A DNA stretch of 64,000 nucleotides. It comes from Stratiolaelaps scimitus. Its lineage: Eukaryota > Arthropoda > Arachnida > Mesostigmata > Laelapidae. Location of the stretch: NCBI GenBank assembly GCA_019614645.1, contig JABWDB010000008.1, positions 2,418,001 through 2,482,000 of the forward strand, given 5' to 3'. Of this stretch, positions 49,760-61,954 are shown piece after piece (position 1 is the stretch's first letter; the number at the start of each line of letters is the position of its first letter). Position numbers and translations under genes: made by a program. Under the pieces are notes generated by a model. It worked only from the letters and a program-made list of their open reading frames with translations. It had not been told where the DNA came from and did no database searches.

Positions 49760-49918
49760 ACATAACGTGATATTCTACATGAGGTGGCGATGGCGGCGGC
49801 GGCTGCTGCTGCTGCTGCTGCTTGTACAACAACTACTGCTGGTGCTGGCGGTTCTCCCGATGCTAAGGCTACAGGGAGCTGATCGTACGCCACCATCTCC
49901 CCGTTTGCAGTAGCAATT
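49760..49918 (-). CDS. Candidate minus-strand exon with alanine run
   Basis: On the minus strand an acceptor-like CTAACCCAG is followed by an open frame reading PTIATANGEMVAYDQLPVAL, then SGEPPAPAVVVVQ, then a run of alanines and IATS. A possible donor (TTAT|GTAAGG) lies near 49760. The amino-acid pattern of hydrophobic, Gln and Ala-rich linker resembles low-complexity parts of arthropod transcription factors. The alanine run is encoded by a GCA/GCC repeat, and the splice sites are only fair. Confidence 0.2.
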
Positions 49919-50300
49919 GTCGGCTGGGTTAGGTCCAAACCAGACCGAGCCTGGCCGAGGCCAGTCGTGTATCCTAGCCACCACTGGGCAGTTCGCCCGC
50001 TAGCCCGCTTCTAGGTGCATCTAGCGCCGGATGTGAAAATGTATGTCATGGCGCCCTGCTCTTAAAAGATGGAAGCATAAGAAAGAACGAGGGCGGAGGT
50101 AGTAATAGACGACCGGAAGCCCTTAGACACCGAGATGTATGGGGCAACGGACGTTATGGCTATATTATAACAAGACTACGCTGTGATGTGTGTAGTTCGC
50201 GTAGATGAACGCGTGTGGGTGGTCGGTCGCCCGTCGGTCGGTGCTGTCTACGTTCGTGCTGCCGCGGGGCAAGCCCCACTGATAAGTGTCATTTATATAT

Positions 50301-50430
<130 letters not shown>

Positions 50431-51378
50431 TTTGTGGGTTAAAGCGAGAACGCAAAAGAGGAAAAATAACCAGGCGTTCTAGGCCGGGCGCAAAAATAAG
50501 TGCACCCACCTAAGCGTCGAGAAAGGCCAACCCCGTTGGCCAATTTGCGTTGCGGCCTTGATCGTATTTTGGAGTGACTATCCCAATGGGGTCACGGCGA
50601 TATGACTCACGTGTATGATGACTGGCTGACTTTTCTTAGATTGCTGGACTGGGTAGAGGGAAGAGAATCAGGGGAACTCGCTGAACTCGCTGGATGCGGC
50701 TGGTTCCAGCATGAGCCGATACGGTATGTCGCTTCCGCGTCACGTCCCTACAGCTGGTACGGCCTGCGCTGCCCTTTACAGGGCGGTGGCTCTTACACCG
50801 ACACGTTTCCGGCACGCATACAGCTGGCTGGCAGAGCTGTTAATACACAACAAACAGGACCAGAAGGTTGAGCTTGCCTGTCGACATACGTTCGTTCGCA
50901 CACTCGGCCAACGCACAGATGAACAGACATATATACAGAGCAGGCACACAGACCTCCAGCGAGGGAAAGATACGACGAGAGAGTAAAAGTTGTTCGAGGC
51001 GAGGCGAGGCGAGCCAAGGGGTCGGTAGGGGACCGGTCGGTCGGTGTGTCTGTCTGTTCGTCGGCAGCCAGTCAGTCAGTCAGCCCTGTGGTGTACGTAC
51101 TCGCCAGCTCGTTGAGTCACTCCCTCCCCGAACTAGCATGAAGCAAGCGGGAGACGAGAGATGAGCACGGAGGTAGGGAAAGTTCCTCGGAAGTCTCCCG
51201 TGTCCGCGTTTGCCACTCGCGCCCTTTACCGTTTGCGCCGTCTGCTGCTCTGTCAGAGCTGCCGGTGTAGGGCTGTGGCGGTAGCGAAGTCGGCGACTGC
51301 TGCTGCTGCCGCCGCCGCCGCCGCTTCCAATGTTAGGTCTGGCAGCAACGAACGAGTGCTGCCGGAGTGAGTACCGAG
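50431..51378. other. GC-rich non-coding stretch
   Basis: Contains AGTC units at about 51070-51085 and a GCT/GCC run at 51298-51325. Overlapping frames on both strands are low in complexity. Nothing is firmly supported. Confidence 0.3.
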
Positions 51379-51756
51379 ATGGCCGTTGGTGGCGTTCGAG
51401 GCCCCGACATGCAGGGGCAGGCCGGTGGGCGGCAACTTTTGATTGCCCCCAGTCCATCTTCCGTTCATGCCGGCCAGCGGAGGCGGACTTTCGGCGGGCC
51501 CCGGCCGCCTCCGCCAGCGAGCCTAGACAGCAAGACTAGCGGCGCTTTCCATAGCGCGTCCCATCGTACTAATGCCAGGCTATGCTATCCCCCATGTGTT
51601 TTTCCCAATTCTTCACCGGACCCTTGTGCCCTAAAAGCACAGCAGTCCCTTTTGAGCCAAGCGACGAACGCATGTGTGGACGTCGATGCCAACGGTGGCG
51701 TAGGGAAGCGCCGACACGAGACAACAACTGTTTCTGACTCACCCATGGATTATTAG
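51379..51756 (+). CDS. 125-codon Pro/Ser-rich open frame ending at a composition boundary
   Basis: ATG at 51379 (G at -3 and +4) opens MAVGGVRGPDMQGQAGGRQL and closes at TAG 51754-51756. The product is rich in Pro, Ser, Gly and Arg, with a stretch FGGPRPPPPASLD and a less repetitive end (SQATNACVDVDANGGVGKRR, then HETTTVSDSPMDY). The GC-rich block ends almost exactly at the stop codon, and the following 500 bases are AT-rich, which is how a coding/UTR boundary often looks. There is no signal peptide, membrane segment or known motif. It could be a disordered protein, the end of a spliced gene (the frame is open upstream to about 51338) or chance. Confidence 0.27.
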   Translation: MAVGGVRGPDMQGQAGGRQLLIAPSPSSVHAGQRRRTFGGPRPPPPASLDSKTSGAFHSASHRTNARLCYPPCVFPNSSPDPCALKAQQSLLSQATNACVDVDANGGVGKRRHETTTVSDSPMDY

Positions 51757-52865
51757 ACTATGACTACGAAAAAATGGTAGAGATTTAAATGACAAGTCAA
51801 CATTTAGGACTGTCGATCGCTCATGCAGTGCAAATCGAGTCACCCAAAATAAGCGATGTTATTAACTTTTTTTTTGCATTATAAAGTATGGATTAACAGT
51901 TAACAATAGAGTTTACTTAGACATGATTAATAGTAAGAAACCAAATAGGGAGGTAGATCGGTCATTTCAAGGCGATGTTTAAGTTTTCATATATATATAA
52001 TATATATATATATATATTCTTCACTTATATATATAAACTTATGTTTAAGTATATATAACTGAATACATTTTAAACGAGAATTAGACGCTATATTTGTTCG
52101 AATGCTGTATCACATTGCATCACAATTAATTAACGTTTTTTTGTTTCATGAATCAATCAACAACGTAACCACACACAATCTGATACTTTCGTCAAGGTTA
52201 CGCCTACGACGAACGGATCGAGAATGGTAGCATTGATATAGCCACAATGGTCGCCATCAGCGGTCATGTTTATATTCACCTTTATCTGTATTTATATGTA
52301 GAAATGCACAGAAGCTAACGGCGTTCGGGAGCGTAGTCGTGGAAGATAGTGAGGGCGATCGGGCGTGGGGGGGGCTAAGCTGTGGCTTAACTGCGGGTGG
52401 TTTGTTACAACCTGCATCCGTTTCTAAATCACGGGCGCCACCGCATCGCCGATGGTCAACAAGCCCGAAAGACGCCTCCTCCTTCTTCACGGTGGCGGCG
52501 GCGGCGGCGGCTCCGAGAGAAAGGCCGACGGAAACAGCGAGTCAGGTATTCCAAGGGAATACGACACGAGAAGCGTAAAACGATCGCGAGGTAAAGGAGA
52601 ACAAGGAAGAAGCTTCATGAGGTCCTTCCTTCCTCGTGGACGGGCTACTGCCGCGCCCCAGTGTTCGTAAAGGTACGCGCGGGTCAGGCGATAGCTGCTC
52701 GGGGGGTTCGGCGCCAGTAAGCGCAAACTCGAAGTTATAGTCATGTAAAGTTGTTCGTTGGCGTTCTCAGGTCCCCCTCCGCTCTCTCTCTCTCTACCTT
52801 TCTCTATCTTTCTCGCTTTGCACTATCCGACCTCACTAAGACACTTGCTGCTTTGTCTGCTCCGC
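51757..52865. other. AT-rich then GC-rich non-coding stretch
   Basis: AT-rich with (TA)n near 51990-52018 up to 52.3 kb. After that it is GC-rich with a GGC run at 52490-52510, and pyrimidine-rich CTCTCT sequence at 52780-52820 shortly before the TATA box. Confidence 0.35.
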
Positions 52866-52873
52866 TATAAAAG
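52866..52873 (+). promoter_or_regulatory. TATA box (TATAAAAG)
   Basis: TATAAAAG at 52866-52873 is a consensus TATA box in otherwise GC-balanced sequence, with GC-rich flanks (CGC before, GC after). It would direct initiation near 52895-52900, about 20 bases before the first ATG at 52917. Confidence 0.4.
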
Positions 52874-52916
52874 GCTTACGCAGAATCGCCAATTTGTGAA
52901 TACGCCTTCGAGCGTA

Positions 52917-53099
52917 ATGCGAGTCAAGCACGAACGAACCAGCCACCAAATGGAAGCGTTCGTGTTGCTTTTGTTGCTGCTGCTGCTACCGTTGTACCGC
53001 GAAACTGCTACTAGTGTGGCTTTTGCCGTTCGCCTCGTTCGCTCGTCGCTGCTGAAGCTGCTGCAGTCGTTTCTGTTTGTGGTAACCTCACCCCTGTAG
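52917..53099 (+). CDS. Small hydrophobic open frame downstream of the TATA box
   Basis: Sixty codons from ATG 52917 to TAG 53097-53099, with a second in-frame ATG at 52950. From the second ATG it reads MEAFVLLLLLLLLPLY, a signal-peptide or anchor-like start, then Arg/Leu-rich SSLLKLLQSFLFVV before the stop. The leucines come from a CTG/TTG repeat. The frame may be a micropeptide, a first exon (a weak GTAACC donor lies near 53082) or chance. Spacing to the TATA box is right for a short 5' UTR. Confidence 0.22.
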   Translation: MRVKHERTSHQMEAFVLLLLLLLLPLYRETATSVAFAVRLVRSSLLKLLQSFLFVVTSPL

Positions 53100-54437
53100 C
53101 TATGTGCATACAGCTGCCGCAATTGCTTTTTACATCCGTACGTCTGCAAAAGCAGCTGGAACTCGTGGGGGGGGGGAAGTGTAGTTGCCTTCGTAAACCT
53201 ACCCAGCTTGGTCGCTAGCGGCGGCTAGCAAATGTTGCTCGCTACCCCGCTTCAGTCAACTGGTGTCACCCGTCGCCGTACCGCCGTGTCCATATGGCAA
53301 GCAGCACCAGCTCAACGTAACAATGAAAACAACAAGGTCTTAGCCAGCTAGTCAGCCAACGATAACAATGATGCCTCTTCACTCGAGCTCGGCTCTTCAA
53401 GGGGAACGAACGTAAAAACACTGCAAGCGCGTGCACTTCTAGCGGAAGCAGAATCGGTAGAACGAAGGACGAAGCTGTAGTTTTTATGTACTCGTGCCTT
53501 ATTTGCAAACACGACGAAATCACATGGGTGTTTGCTTGTGTACTGTCATTGGCTTGCTGAGAGTAGGCGGAAATATATACCGCCCCTCATCTTATGTACT
53601 AGCTGTGACAAGTGATGGGAGATGTCTCTCTTAATTAGTCTCCAACGTCGAAATATGGTTATACGATAGATAGATATATAATGTATATATATATATATAT
53701 ACACACTGGGGCTCCTCTATAACGTTCTGACCACAGCGAATATGCCGCTAGGACTATGCGAAGGAGTATGTATTAACTTGTGAGGGCTTCTTTTAAAGGA
53801 CACCGCCCAAAGCCTCACGGCAGTTCGAAACGCGTGCGAAATCAAGGCTCCTACTGCCGACAAGTCCGTCATAGACGATACCCTATGTGTGTCGCCCCCT
53901 CATAAACAAGCCAAAGTAGTCGTGCTAAGCTGGATGCTAAACAGCAGCGAATGCAGAGTTTCGACACCGCAGCACTTATTGTCTGCTCAAACCCAACATG
54001 CCGAGCATTTTATCTCTATCTCCATCTATCCTTCTCTCTTTAACCTTTATCCCGTCATGGTTGTATGTGTTCCAGCGAAGGAATATTTAGGTCAGACAGA
54101 TCGACACGTTGACCTTCAGGGTGTCATGCTGTGGCTTGTGCGTGTGCGTAGGATACAGGTCTCCGCACATTGCCGTAAGCGACAGCAGGTAATCAAGGCG
54201 TGTATGCCATGGGTGATTTGGTGTTGCGAAATGATTAAAAGGCCAGCCGCGAGCCATCGGCGTGTTGCAAGTTTCGATATAGAAACTCTGTGTGCTTGCG
54301 TGCGTCCATGCTCGTGTGTGTGTGCATATTCACTCGAGCTCGACAAGTTATATCCGAACAGTGGGTTGATACCTCCTCGTACGACACATTGACACGAGTT
54401 CAGGGTTCTGTATCGCTTCTCACGCTCCCTTGACCCA
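53100..54437. other. Mixed non-coding stretch
   Basis: (TA)n at about 53684-53700. A 167-codon + frame at 53889-54392 starts without good context and contains no recognisable motif, so it is not called. Confidence 0.3.
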
Positions 54438-54512
54438 ATGGTCCACTCTAGCAATTCCGTGTCGACAACAACCCTCGCCCTCCAGCCCCGCCGCACCGTT
54501 GGTGATTGCAAT
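54438..54512 (+). CDS. Candidate first coding exon with GTGAGT donor
   Basis: ATG at 54438 (G at +4) opens 25 codons (MVHSSNSVSTTTLALQPRRT, then VGDCN) and meets CAAT|GTGAGT at 54512/54513 in phase 0. The peptide is Ser/Thr-rich with no known motif. No matching downstream exon was found. The donor is good and the start context is ordinary. Confidence 0.2.
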
Positions 54513-55419
54513 GTGAGTGAGAAAGGACCTAATAAAGGAGTCGAGCGAATGAAAGAGCCAGCGAACGCTGGCGCTCCGACGGTTCAGATAATCACTCCAT
54601 TTCAGACAGACAAGGCAGGACCAGCCTGCAGCCAGAAAACAGCAGCAATAACATCTATGATACCACCACGACGACTGCTGAGATAGCTCGCTGGCTGGAT
54701 TGACATATTCTTGCTCCACAGCTCGCTTGTGTCAATTAAAGTCCAGAACACTTCGTGACACCGCCAGTAGCGGGTACGTCGCGTGCAACCGCGTCGATGT
54801 GTGCCCCACGCGGCGTCCTCAGATCGGCGTGACTGACTTTTACGGTCGTTGCTCAGTTGATGCTACGATATATTAGATATGCTCGGCGGCAGCGGCGGCG
54901 GCGGCGGCGGCGACTACAACAGGCAAGTACATTTGCTTGCGACATTCTGGCTTTCCTGCTGTCCTGCAAAGTGGCCGACTAGGCCAGCAGCTCGTGCCTT
55001 GCGACGCATTCATGCTGAGAGGGTGGCTTGTCGTGCTATCCCATTACCTTTGTATACCCGAACTTTACGGGTACATTGATGGTAGGAGACTGCTTTTCTC
55101 GTACGCGCATGCATAGCCATCGATAGGGAAGCTGAGTCAAATGTGCGTTCAAGTGGCTCCACTTTCGTCAATCGAAATGGAGCCAACCACCAATTGCACG
55201 CTGATCCTTACAGAGGTCTGCAGCTGAGCACCACGAAAATCAAGTCGATCTCTAGAGCTGTCGTTGAGATTGCCAGCAGCAATTCGATGAGGAGGTCGAG
55301 TATGTAGCCTCACCAAAACCTTGATCGGAGACAAATTCCTGAAGTACGGGACGCTAGTATGGAAACGACGACGCCGTTGTAATTCAATGCACCGCGCCAA
55401 TACCCGCCCCTAACGAACG
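54513..55419. other. Non-coding stretch with GGC repeat
   Basis: A GGC run at 54884-54912. No supported feature. Confidence 0.3.
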
Positions 55420-55614
55420 GTGTCTGCAGATCAAGGTGCAGCTTATGGCAGCGTAAGGAAACAGACCATCATGGGTCAACAAAATGTTTTAAGGATAGTC
55501 CAGTTACCTCGGGAAGTAAGCTACGCTGTAGTTGCATGTTGTGCTGCCACGTGCCGATGGGAAATGCAATACCGCCTACGGGCCCTGTCGCTGCCGGCTA
55601 TGCACGTCTGGTGA
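55420..55614 (+). mobile_element. Degenerate LINE fragment, R1-like post-RT region
   Basis: The frame containing 55477-55580 reads QQNVLRIVQLPREVSYAVVA followed by CCAATCRWEMQYRLR. This lines up with the conserved 'QR.vLRi...YRTVSgeAA.VlAGtpPWdLea..R' block that follows the reverse transcriptase in R1/I-type LINEs. The surrounding frames are broken, so it is a fossil. The match is by memory of the family pattern, without a search. Confidence 0.38.
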
Positions 55615-58600
55615 TCCCTTGGGGAATCTGTGCTAGCTAGATATGAACTGCGCCTTCGGTGTCATGCAGTGCTTCTTTGTCACTACAGGTCACCCTAGGC
55701 ACTTGGCACACAAAAAAGTTGACCTCTTGTGTTGACTCGAGATGCCTCTGTTGAGACGTTCCTCGCACGGCCCTTCTGTTTTCTCAGCTAGCCAGCACTA
55801 ACGATGGAGGAATGAAAAACTGAAAATAAAGAACTTTTCGTGGAAAAATGACTCTTTTGAATGGCCAACGAATTATATAGTTTACCGTCCAGCAGCAACA
55901 TATATTTACGTTTGGAACTGATATTTATTATATTACAAGCACTGAACAGGCCAAAAAATGCCTAACGGTATCTGTCCGCTTTGTAGTCCACTTGGAATAT
56001 ACTTGGAGAGAAGGGCGACTGTAATGCAAGCGGTTGCCTAATCCTGCCCCTATAACAGAAGGGATTATACTGAGAAATTTTGGCATATGCCGATACAGGA
56101 CTCTACGTCGTATAAAATGATGTTAGAAGCCAAGTGAGATTTGCCAGCTACAGCAGCTTGAGGATGCCGACGTCATGGTTTGAGTGTGGCAACAAACCGA
56201 CATGAAGTATGAGGGCTGGTCTCCGGCTGAGATTTTGCGAGCCATCTCGAGTTCTAATTGAATTGCTAATTGATGTTATATATATACATATAAGTTCGTT
56301 AAAATGTAAATCGATTACTAGGAAACTGCTACCCCTACAGATTTCGGCCCTTCCAAGAAAAACAAGACAGCTTCTGGTTCGAAACCATGTATCCGAATTC
56401 TGAGTCTGGGGAAGATTCCTAGCGGAGGCGCAGCACGAGCCCCAAGTGGCCAAAGAACACAATACGTATTTCATTGCGATAGTATAATGTGTGTGTTGGT
56501 GTCGATCGATCACTGTGTTTGGTTGATCGGGTTGGCAACGAGCGATATAGTGATAGGCATTGAGAGCTTGCCACTGTACCAAAGATTACCTCAGCAGAAA
56601 TATAATGTGATACTTATACCTGTGTGGGTGAAATAAATTATTAGATATACATATTGTATAGGTCTAGGTTTATATGAGCTGGGTGGTCACCGCAACGCTA
56701 TCATCTACGTACTTACTCGCACATACACCGCGGCCAAGGCGTAAGCGACGGAACCCGTGCCAGCTACTTATCTGAGCCAAGAAACACTCATTGCTGTAGC
56801 CAGCATGGAGTGCGGGGCAGAGGGGCGAGGGACCCGTGGCGCACAGGAAAGAGACACCGCTGCCCTCAGCGATGCCGCTACCCCTGCGGAATCCGAGGCC
56901 GGAGCAGCACCATCCCCACCGCCGCTAGCAGGCTCCCTTATACGTGCTAGAAGATTGGCAAACATGTTTCCGTTCTGCACTGGACGTGCCACACTCGACT
57001 ATGCTACTTGCTCATAATATATATATATATATATAGATATATATGCGCTTATCATCTATGTGTCTATGGATATAGGGGGGCTGGTGGTGGAGGTGGTAGG
57101 CAGCGGTAGGAGTAGGGAACGATGAGGAAAAGAGGAGGATATGACGCGCAGATGATACGAAGCTGAGGAGGCAGCAGCGGGGGCGGCGGAAGAGGCGGAG
57201 AAAACGAAAACGAAGAAAGAAAAGAAAACGAGAAGACGAAGAAGCAGGCAGCTAAAGACCGAGCGCCGGCCTGGTGTGGCAGGACAAGAGCAACACGGAG
57301 ATCGAGAAGGGCGCAGCGGGTTCCACCGCCGGACGATGGGAAGCAGAAAGCGGCCGACCAGACGGACGGGGCGCCGACGAGACGCCAGAGGTGGAGGGGG
57401 TTGCAACGGCGGTTGGAGCCAAAGCAACTGTAGAAGTAGCAGAAGCACATGGTGATCGGAAGGGTACACATGAGATACACAAGAGAAGATTGCGAGACGA
57501 CGTGACTCGGCGTGTGACTCGACAAACGCATTCACACAGAGGAGAGAGAGAGAGAGAGAGCGAAGGGACACAGAGGAGGAGTACTCACACACAGATACAG
57601 GGGACACACGGTCCGGCTCGTTCGAACAGAGTCAGCACACGAACGAGTGAAGGCCAAGCAGCACGGACGCTCGAGCTTAAACTGATTCCCTTTCACTGCC
57701 ATCCATGAGGCACACACGAGCCGACGTCGCACCCGCGAGGCGTCCGGTGGCCCGGATAGCAGTAACAAGCAGACGTGGAAGCAACCCACTGCCTCGCCGT
57801 CAACACACACACACATATATATATATACACACACGCAAACAGGCAGAGAGAAACCATAAGTGGCTCGCTCGCTGCTGCTGCTGCTGCTACCGACGTCCGA
57901 CTCACTCAAGGCTACTGGAATGGCAGATGAAGGAGGAGGATGACTGGGACAGATTGATTTGCCCATAACATCGTAAACATCATCCAACGCTAATTAATGC
58001 GATTTGCTCATCTACTTCTCCGTGTCGACAGCTGCTACTACTGCTGCCGGAATGTCGCTTGGCCATGCTAAGGAATCATATCGGTTGCGGGCGTGAGAGC
58101 AGATGAAGAAGGCTGAAGGAGCCGGGCGGTGGATGATGATAAGTTGCAGATACAAAGAGATAGAGAGACGCCGATCTGAAAACTCGAGGAGGCAAGGCGG
58201 CAATCGACGGGAGAATATATACAAAAACGTACAATAAAACAATAGCAAACATATTCTTACTGAAATATATATATATATATATATATTTCATATATGCATA
58301 ACTAAGGAATTGTCCCAGTGCCACTGGTTCTTATCATTACTCACAGGATATGTCTCAATATTGTCCCTGGTAATGCAAACCATACAAACGGTGGTGTCAT
58401 TCAAACATCTCCTGCCTCGACCCGGCCCTCACATGTATGTACATGCAAAAGATTCACTTACGAAGTTCGCTTAAATTGTGTTGATTTAGATTGAAGTGAT
58501 CACTGTATTTAATATCCGGCACCACACTAACATTATGGCAGCACGTGAGGCGCAATCCGTACGCGAGCTAAAAATGTCTAGTCTCGAGCCTTGAGAGCTA

Positions 58601-61426
58601 TTCTACATGTTATACAGGGCAAATATCGTGCAAACGATTGTCGTGAGGTAAATACTTTTCGCTCTCAAGTAAACAACCGTCTCGCTACTCATGCGGGTCA
58701 GCTCACATATATCTATAATTATGTCGCGATCTCCTCATAAACTGTTGGTGTAACGAACGATTTCCTTTGGATACGACGGTCCCTAAATGTGGTATTAGAA
58801 CAGCAGAAGGCCGCCTTGTTTAGCGTCGGATACATGCAGTGTAATCAATGAGTCGCTACTACTTTGAACCGCAGTTAATTTCGAGACCAATTTCAGTATG
58901 TATTACTATATATCTTATTTGTCGTGCGTTCTCTGTTATGTTGTATTGATGTCAGTGAATCGTTGAACCTGTATAATGGTTAACCTATGCGAACCTATTT
59001 TTTTATTGGAGAATGATGTTATGCATGTAAACGAAATTGATCTACGAACAATGATAATAACCCCCACCTATCTGTTCCGTATGGGGAGGGGGGCGCTTTT
59101 TACGTTAAATCGGTGCATTTCGCTACTGCCGACGCACACACAATTATCGTCTCAGAAACGCCTGAATCTCGAAATTTTCGCACATATCCTCCAAATAAAC
59201 ATATCGCGGGCGGGACTAGAGCCCTCGCGGGCGTCGACCAACTCTAGTATATAGTTATTATATTTTAACAAGCCGTCACGACCAATTATAGTAACAAGCC
59301 AATTTGCTTGAAGTCAAAGTTATCAACCTGTAGCTTTCCTTGTGTTTCTTTTCATCGTCCGTCGTCAACATTGTCGTTGTTCTCTAGAGCTGGTTGTTCG
59401 AAGCCTCAGATTCAGCTCGACACCAGCTAACGAGAAGTTCTCAAGACGTCAAGGACAAATTGGCTCGCCGCCTTTGTTGATTGAATCGTTGTGCGGTCGA
59501 AGTATTTCTGCTAGCTGCAGTTATACACCTCTCACTCATTCTCAGTCTCACTTCGTGCCGAACTGAGCCTAAGGGCCAGGACTGAGCATAGGGCTAGGCG
59601 CTGCTACGCTCTCGTCAGCGGTGACACAATAGCGGCGAATGAGAAAAGAGAGACCGCCATCCTCCATCCTCAGTGAGCGGCGACATCCAATCGTACAGTT
59701 GAATCGAAATACTCTCCTCTGCAGATGTTTTTGTACTAACGCGCTACATTTGATCCTAGGCCAGCATGAAGCAAATAGGCCGGCATGAGGCAGGCAGGCA
59801 GGCCCGTCGGCAGGCCTCCAAATTGATCTGGCAAGCGAGTGTGCGAATGGTGGTTGAGGAGCGAAATTTCGAGGCGGAGCGAGAGCCAAAGTGAAGAGGA
59901 ACAGCTCGAAGAAGACGGACGTTTGGCGGTTGGCATCGAGTCACAACAGCAGCAGCAGCAGCACCACCGGCGGTGGTGGCAATTGGCAGTGGTCGACGCT
60001 AGTGGTTACAGTAGTAGCAGTCGTTTATATGGCTGTCAGCCCGCCGGCGTTATAGCGGCCCGCCGATAGCAGCGGTGCCGGCGTTACTGGCGGCGGTAGC
60101 GACAGGAGCGGCGGCGACGGCGGCGGCGGCCGAGAAGCGGAGACCACTCGACGGGGGAATGACGAGGGAGGCGACCTATTGAGGGTCTTTGTTGTCCTCA
60201 CAGACTAGAGTGCGCTGGGGGGTGGGGGAGACGACAAGTCTACTGGTGAGGGGATCCTCGAAGCTAATTAACTTGCGGTAAGTGGCCCTCGTCCTGCTGC
60301 CTCTTCCCACCATTGCAGTCAGCCAGCCCTCCCTAGCAGCTAGCCAACCTAACCGGTAACTGGTTGGTCCCGGTCACAATTCGTGTTCCCTTCAGTCGGC
60401 AGCAGGGAGCCTCTTTCGACCCCATCGTCGCCTTTGCCGTCGTCGTAGATCTCTCTATCGCCCGGCAGCCCATTGGCCCACCGTCTGCTTACTAGCTGGG
60501 TCTGTGCAGCGCTAAACAGCAAAGCACTACTTTCACCTCACTACCGCCACCATCATTGCGACTGGCATCACAGCCGTCGCCACTAGATCCCCCCCCAACC
60601 AAGAATCGTCCCGGCGCGAGGCTCCCATCCGCGTAGCAGAAACACACGTGAGCCTGCCTCCATATAACGGCAGTGGCACGCAGCGGCGCTTCCACGCTGC
60701 ACGCAGTCTCACACAGAACACAGCACGCCCGCACTGTTCGAATGGGTCACTCGACGTTGGCATCGTCGCCCTCGTCGTTGATGTGAGTTGCACCAATGCT
60801 TTTCTCCTTGAGTCATTGGCGCTCTCGCCTGACGCTTTCTCTTGAGTAACACTCGCTGACAGGGTGGGAGGCTGCCGAATGCAGGCAGTGACGGGGATCC
60901 AGGAAGGCAAGCAGGAGGAGCAACTTGCTACAGTACGAAGACGTTGACTATGTGGGGAGTGCAAGTATTGGGGCACGAAACAGCAGTCGCTGCCTGGATG
61001 CTTTTGCCAGTTGCCATGCCTTCGTTGCCCGTTGGGAAGCAGCTAGCGGCGTTTTCAGCTTCTCCTTACGGGCCTTTAGAGATAGCCAGGAAAGGGGAAG
61101 TACTAGTAATAGTGGTAGTGGTGGTGGTGGTGGTGATAACAGGGAAAGTAGGAAGAGAGGGCAGTCCCGAAGCGGACGACGCAATTGCAAGAGGGACGTT
61201 CCACGCTTTCAGCTTCTTTTGGGAGCCGGAGGGGAATGCAGCCGAAACGTGGGGACTGAAGCATTGGGGTGAGGGCGCGGGGGCGCGGGGGTTTGGAAGC
61301 GAGCGGCAGCAGCAGCAGCACCGCATAGGAGCACACTTGTAGCGAGTGGATGTATCCTTTTTAGGCGAAGCAGCCCTCCTGCCAGCGTTCCCTATCGCAG
61401 AGAAGCAAACCTTTAGTCTCTTCTCT
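55615..61426. other. Long mixed stretch, second purine-biased segment at 57.0-58.2 kb
   Basis: AT-rich to 56.7 kb, then GC-rich. The segment from about 57060 to 58230 has the same + strand purine bias as the region after the Mxd exon and ends among AATAAA-like hexamers near 58216. It could be another 3' UTR. A 3' coding exon before it (frame 56757-57017) is possible but weak. (TA)n lies at 57019-57036 and 58265-58287, CAG/CTG at 57870-57890 and 59945-59964, and GGC at 60085-60130. Long minus-strand frames (57056-57607, 57532-57987) are products of the bias. Confidence 0.3.
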
Positions 61427-61954
61427 ATGGCTGCTCTTCCAGCCCGACCGCCCCAGCAGTCCAGAAGTGGTCGCGCTCAGTGGCAGCACCCACTAGGCAG
61501 TATAGCTCATGTACAGGACAGCGTTTCTACAGCTACTACTACAACAACTACTGGTAGGCAAAGCAAGCAGCCGACTAGTTGGCAGGTCGAAAGGCGAACG
61601 AGTAAGTGGTGCGGGCCTTCCAAAAGGGGAGTGGTAACATCAGCAGGAAGAAACGGCTGCTTGCAGCAGAGCTACAGCCGCCACCGCCGCCGTCGCTGTC
61701 GAGGTGGCAATGAAGGCAAAGAAGCTAGTTGTCAATGGGTATTGGCAAGGCGGGCGACAGTGGCGCTGATTAGCAACACAGCGACTAGCCGGCCGGTCGG
61801 CCCCTCAATCACCCGTCGCAGCCCAGTAGGTGAAACGACAGCAAGAGATGAAAGGACCTCCGCGGGTCGGAAGAACAGGAAAAGCTCGTATTCAGCCAAA
61901 GTGGAAGGCATGTGGCTGCTGCAGTCATCGCTGTGGCAAGTGTCCGAGGGATAA
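61427..61954 (+). CDS. 175-codon Ser/Thr/Arg-rich open frame, doubtful
   Basis: ATG at 61427 (T at -3, G at +4) follows a fair acceptor (CCCTATCGCAG ending at 61400). The product MAALPARPPQQSRSGRAQWQ… is rich in Ser, Thr, Arg and Gln and includes a Thr run encoded by an ACT/ACA repeat. There is no domain, signal or membrane segment. Frames on the other strand are also open. It is retained because its length and ATG are not wholly explained by repeats. Confidence 0.15.
   Translation: MAALPARPPQQSRSGRAQWQHPLGSIAHVQDSVSTATTTTTTGRQSKQPTSWQVERRTSKWCGPSKRGVVTSAGRNGCLQQSYSRHRRRRCRGGNEGKEASCQWVLARRATVALISNTATSRPVGPSITRRSPVGETTARDERTSAGRKNRKSSYSAKVEGMWLLQSSLWQVSEG

Noticed and set aside
57056..57987. 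Minus-strand frames of 183 and 151 codons
   Set aside because: They cover the second purine-biased block and are built of repeat-encoded Ser, Leu, Pro and Ala.
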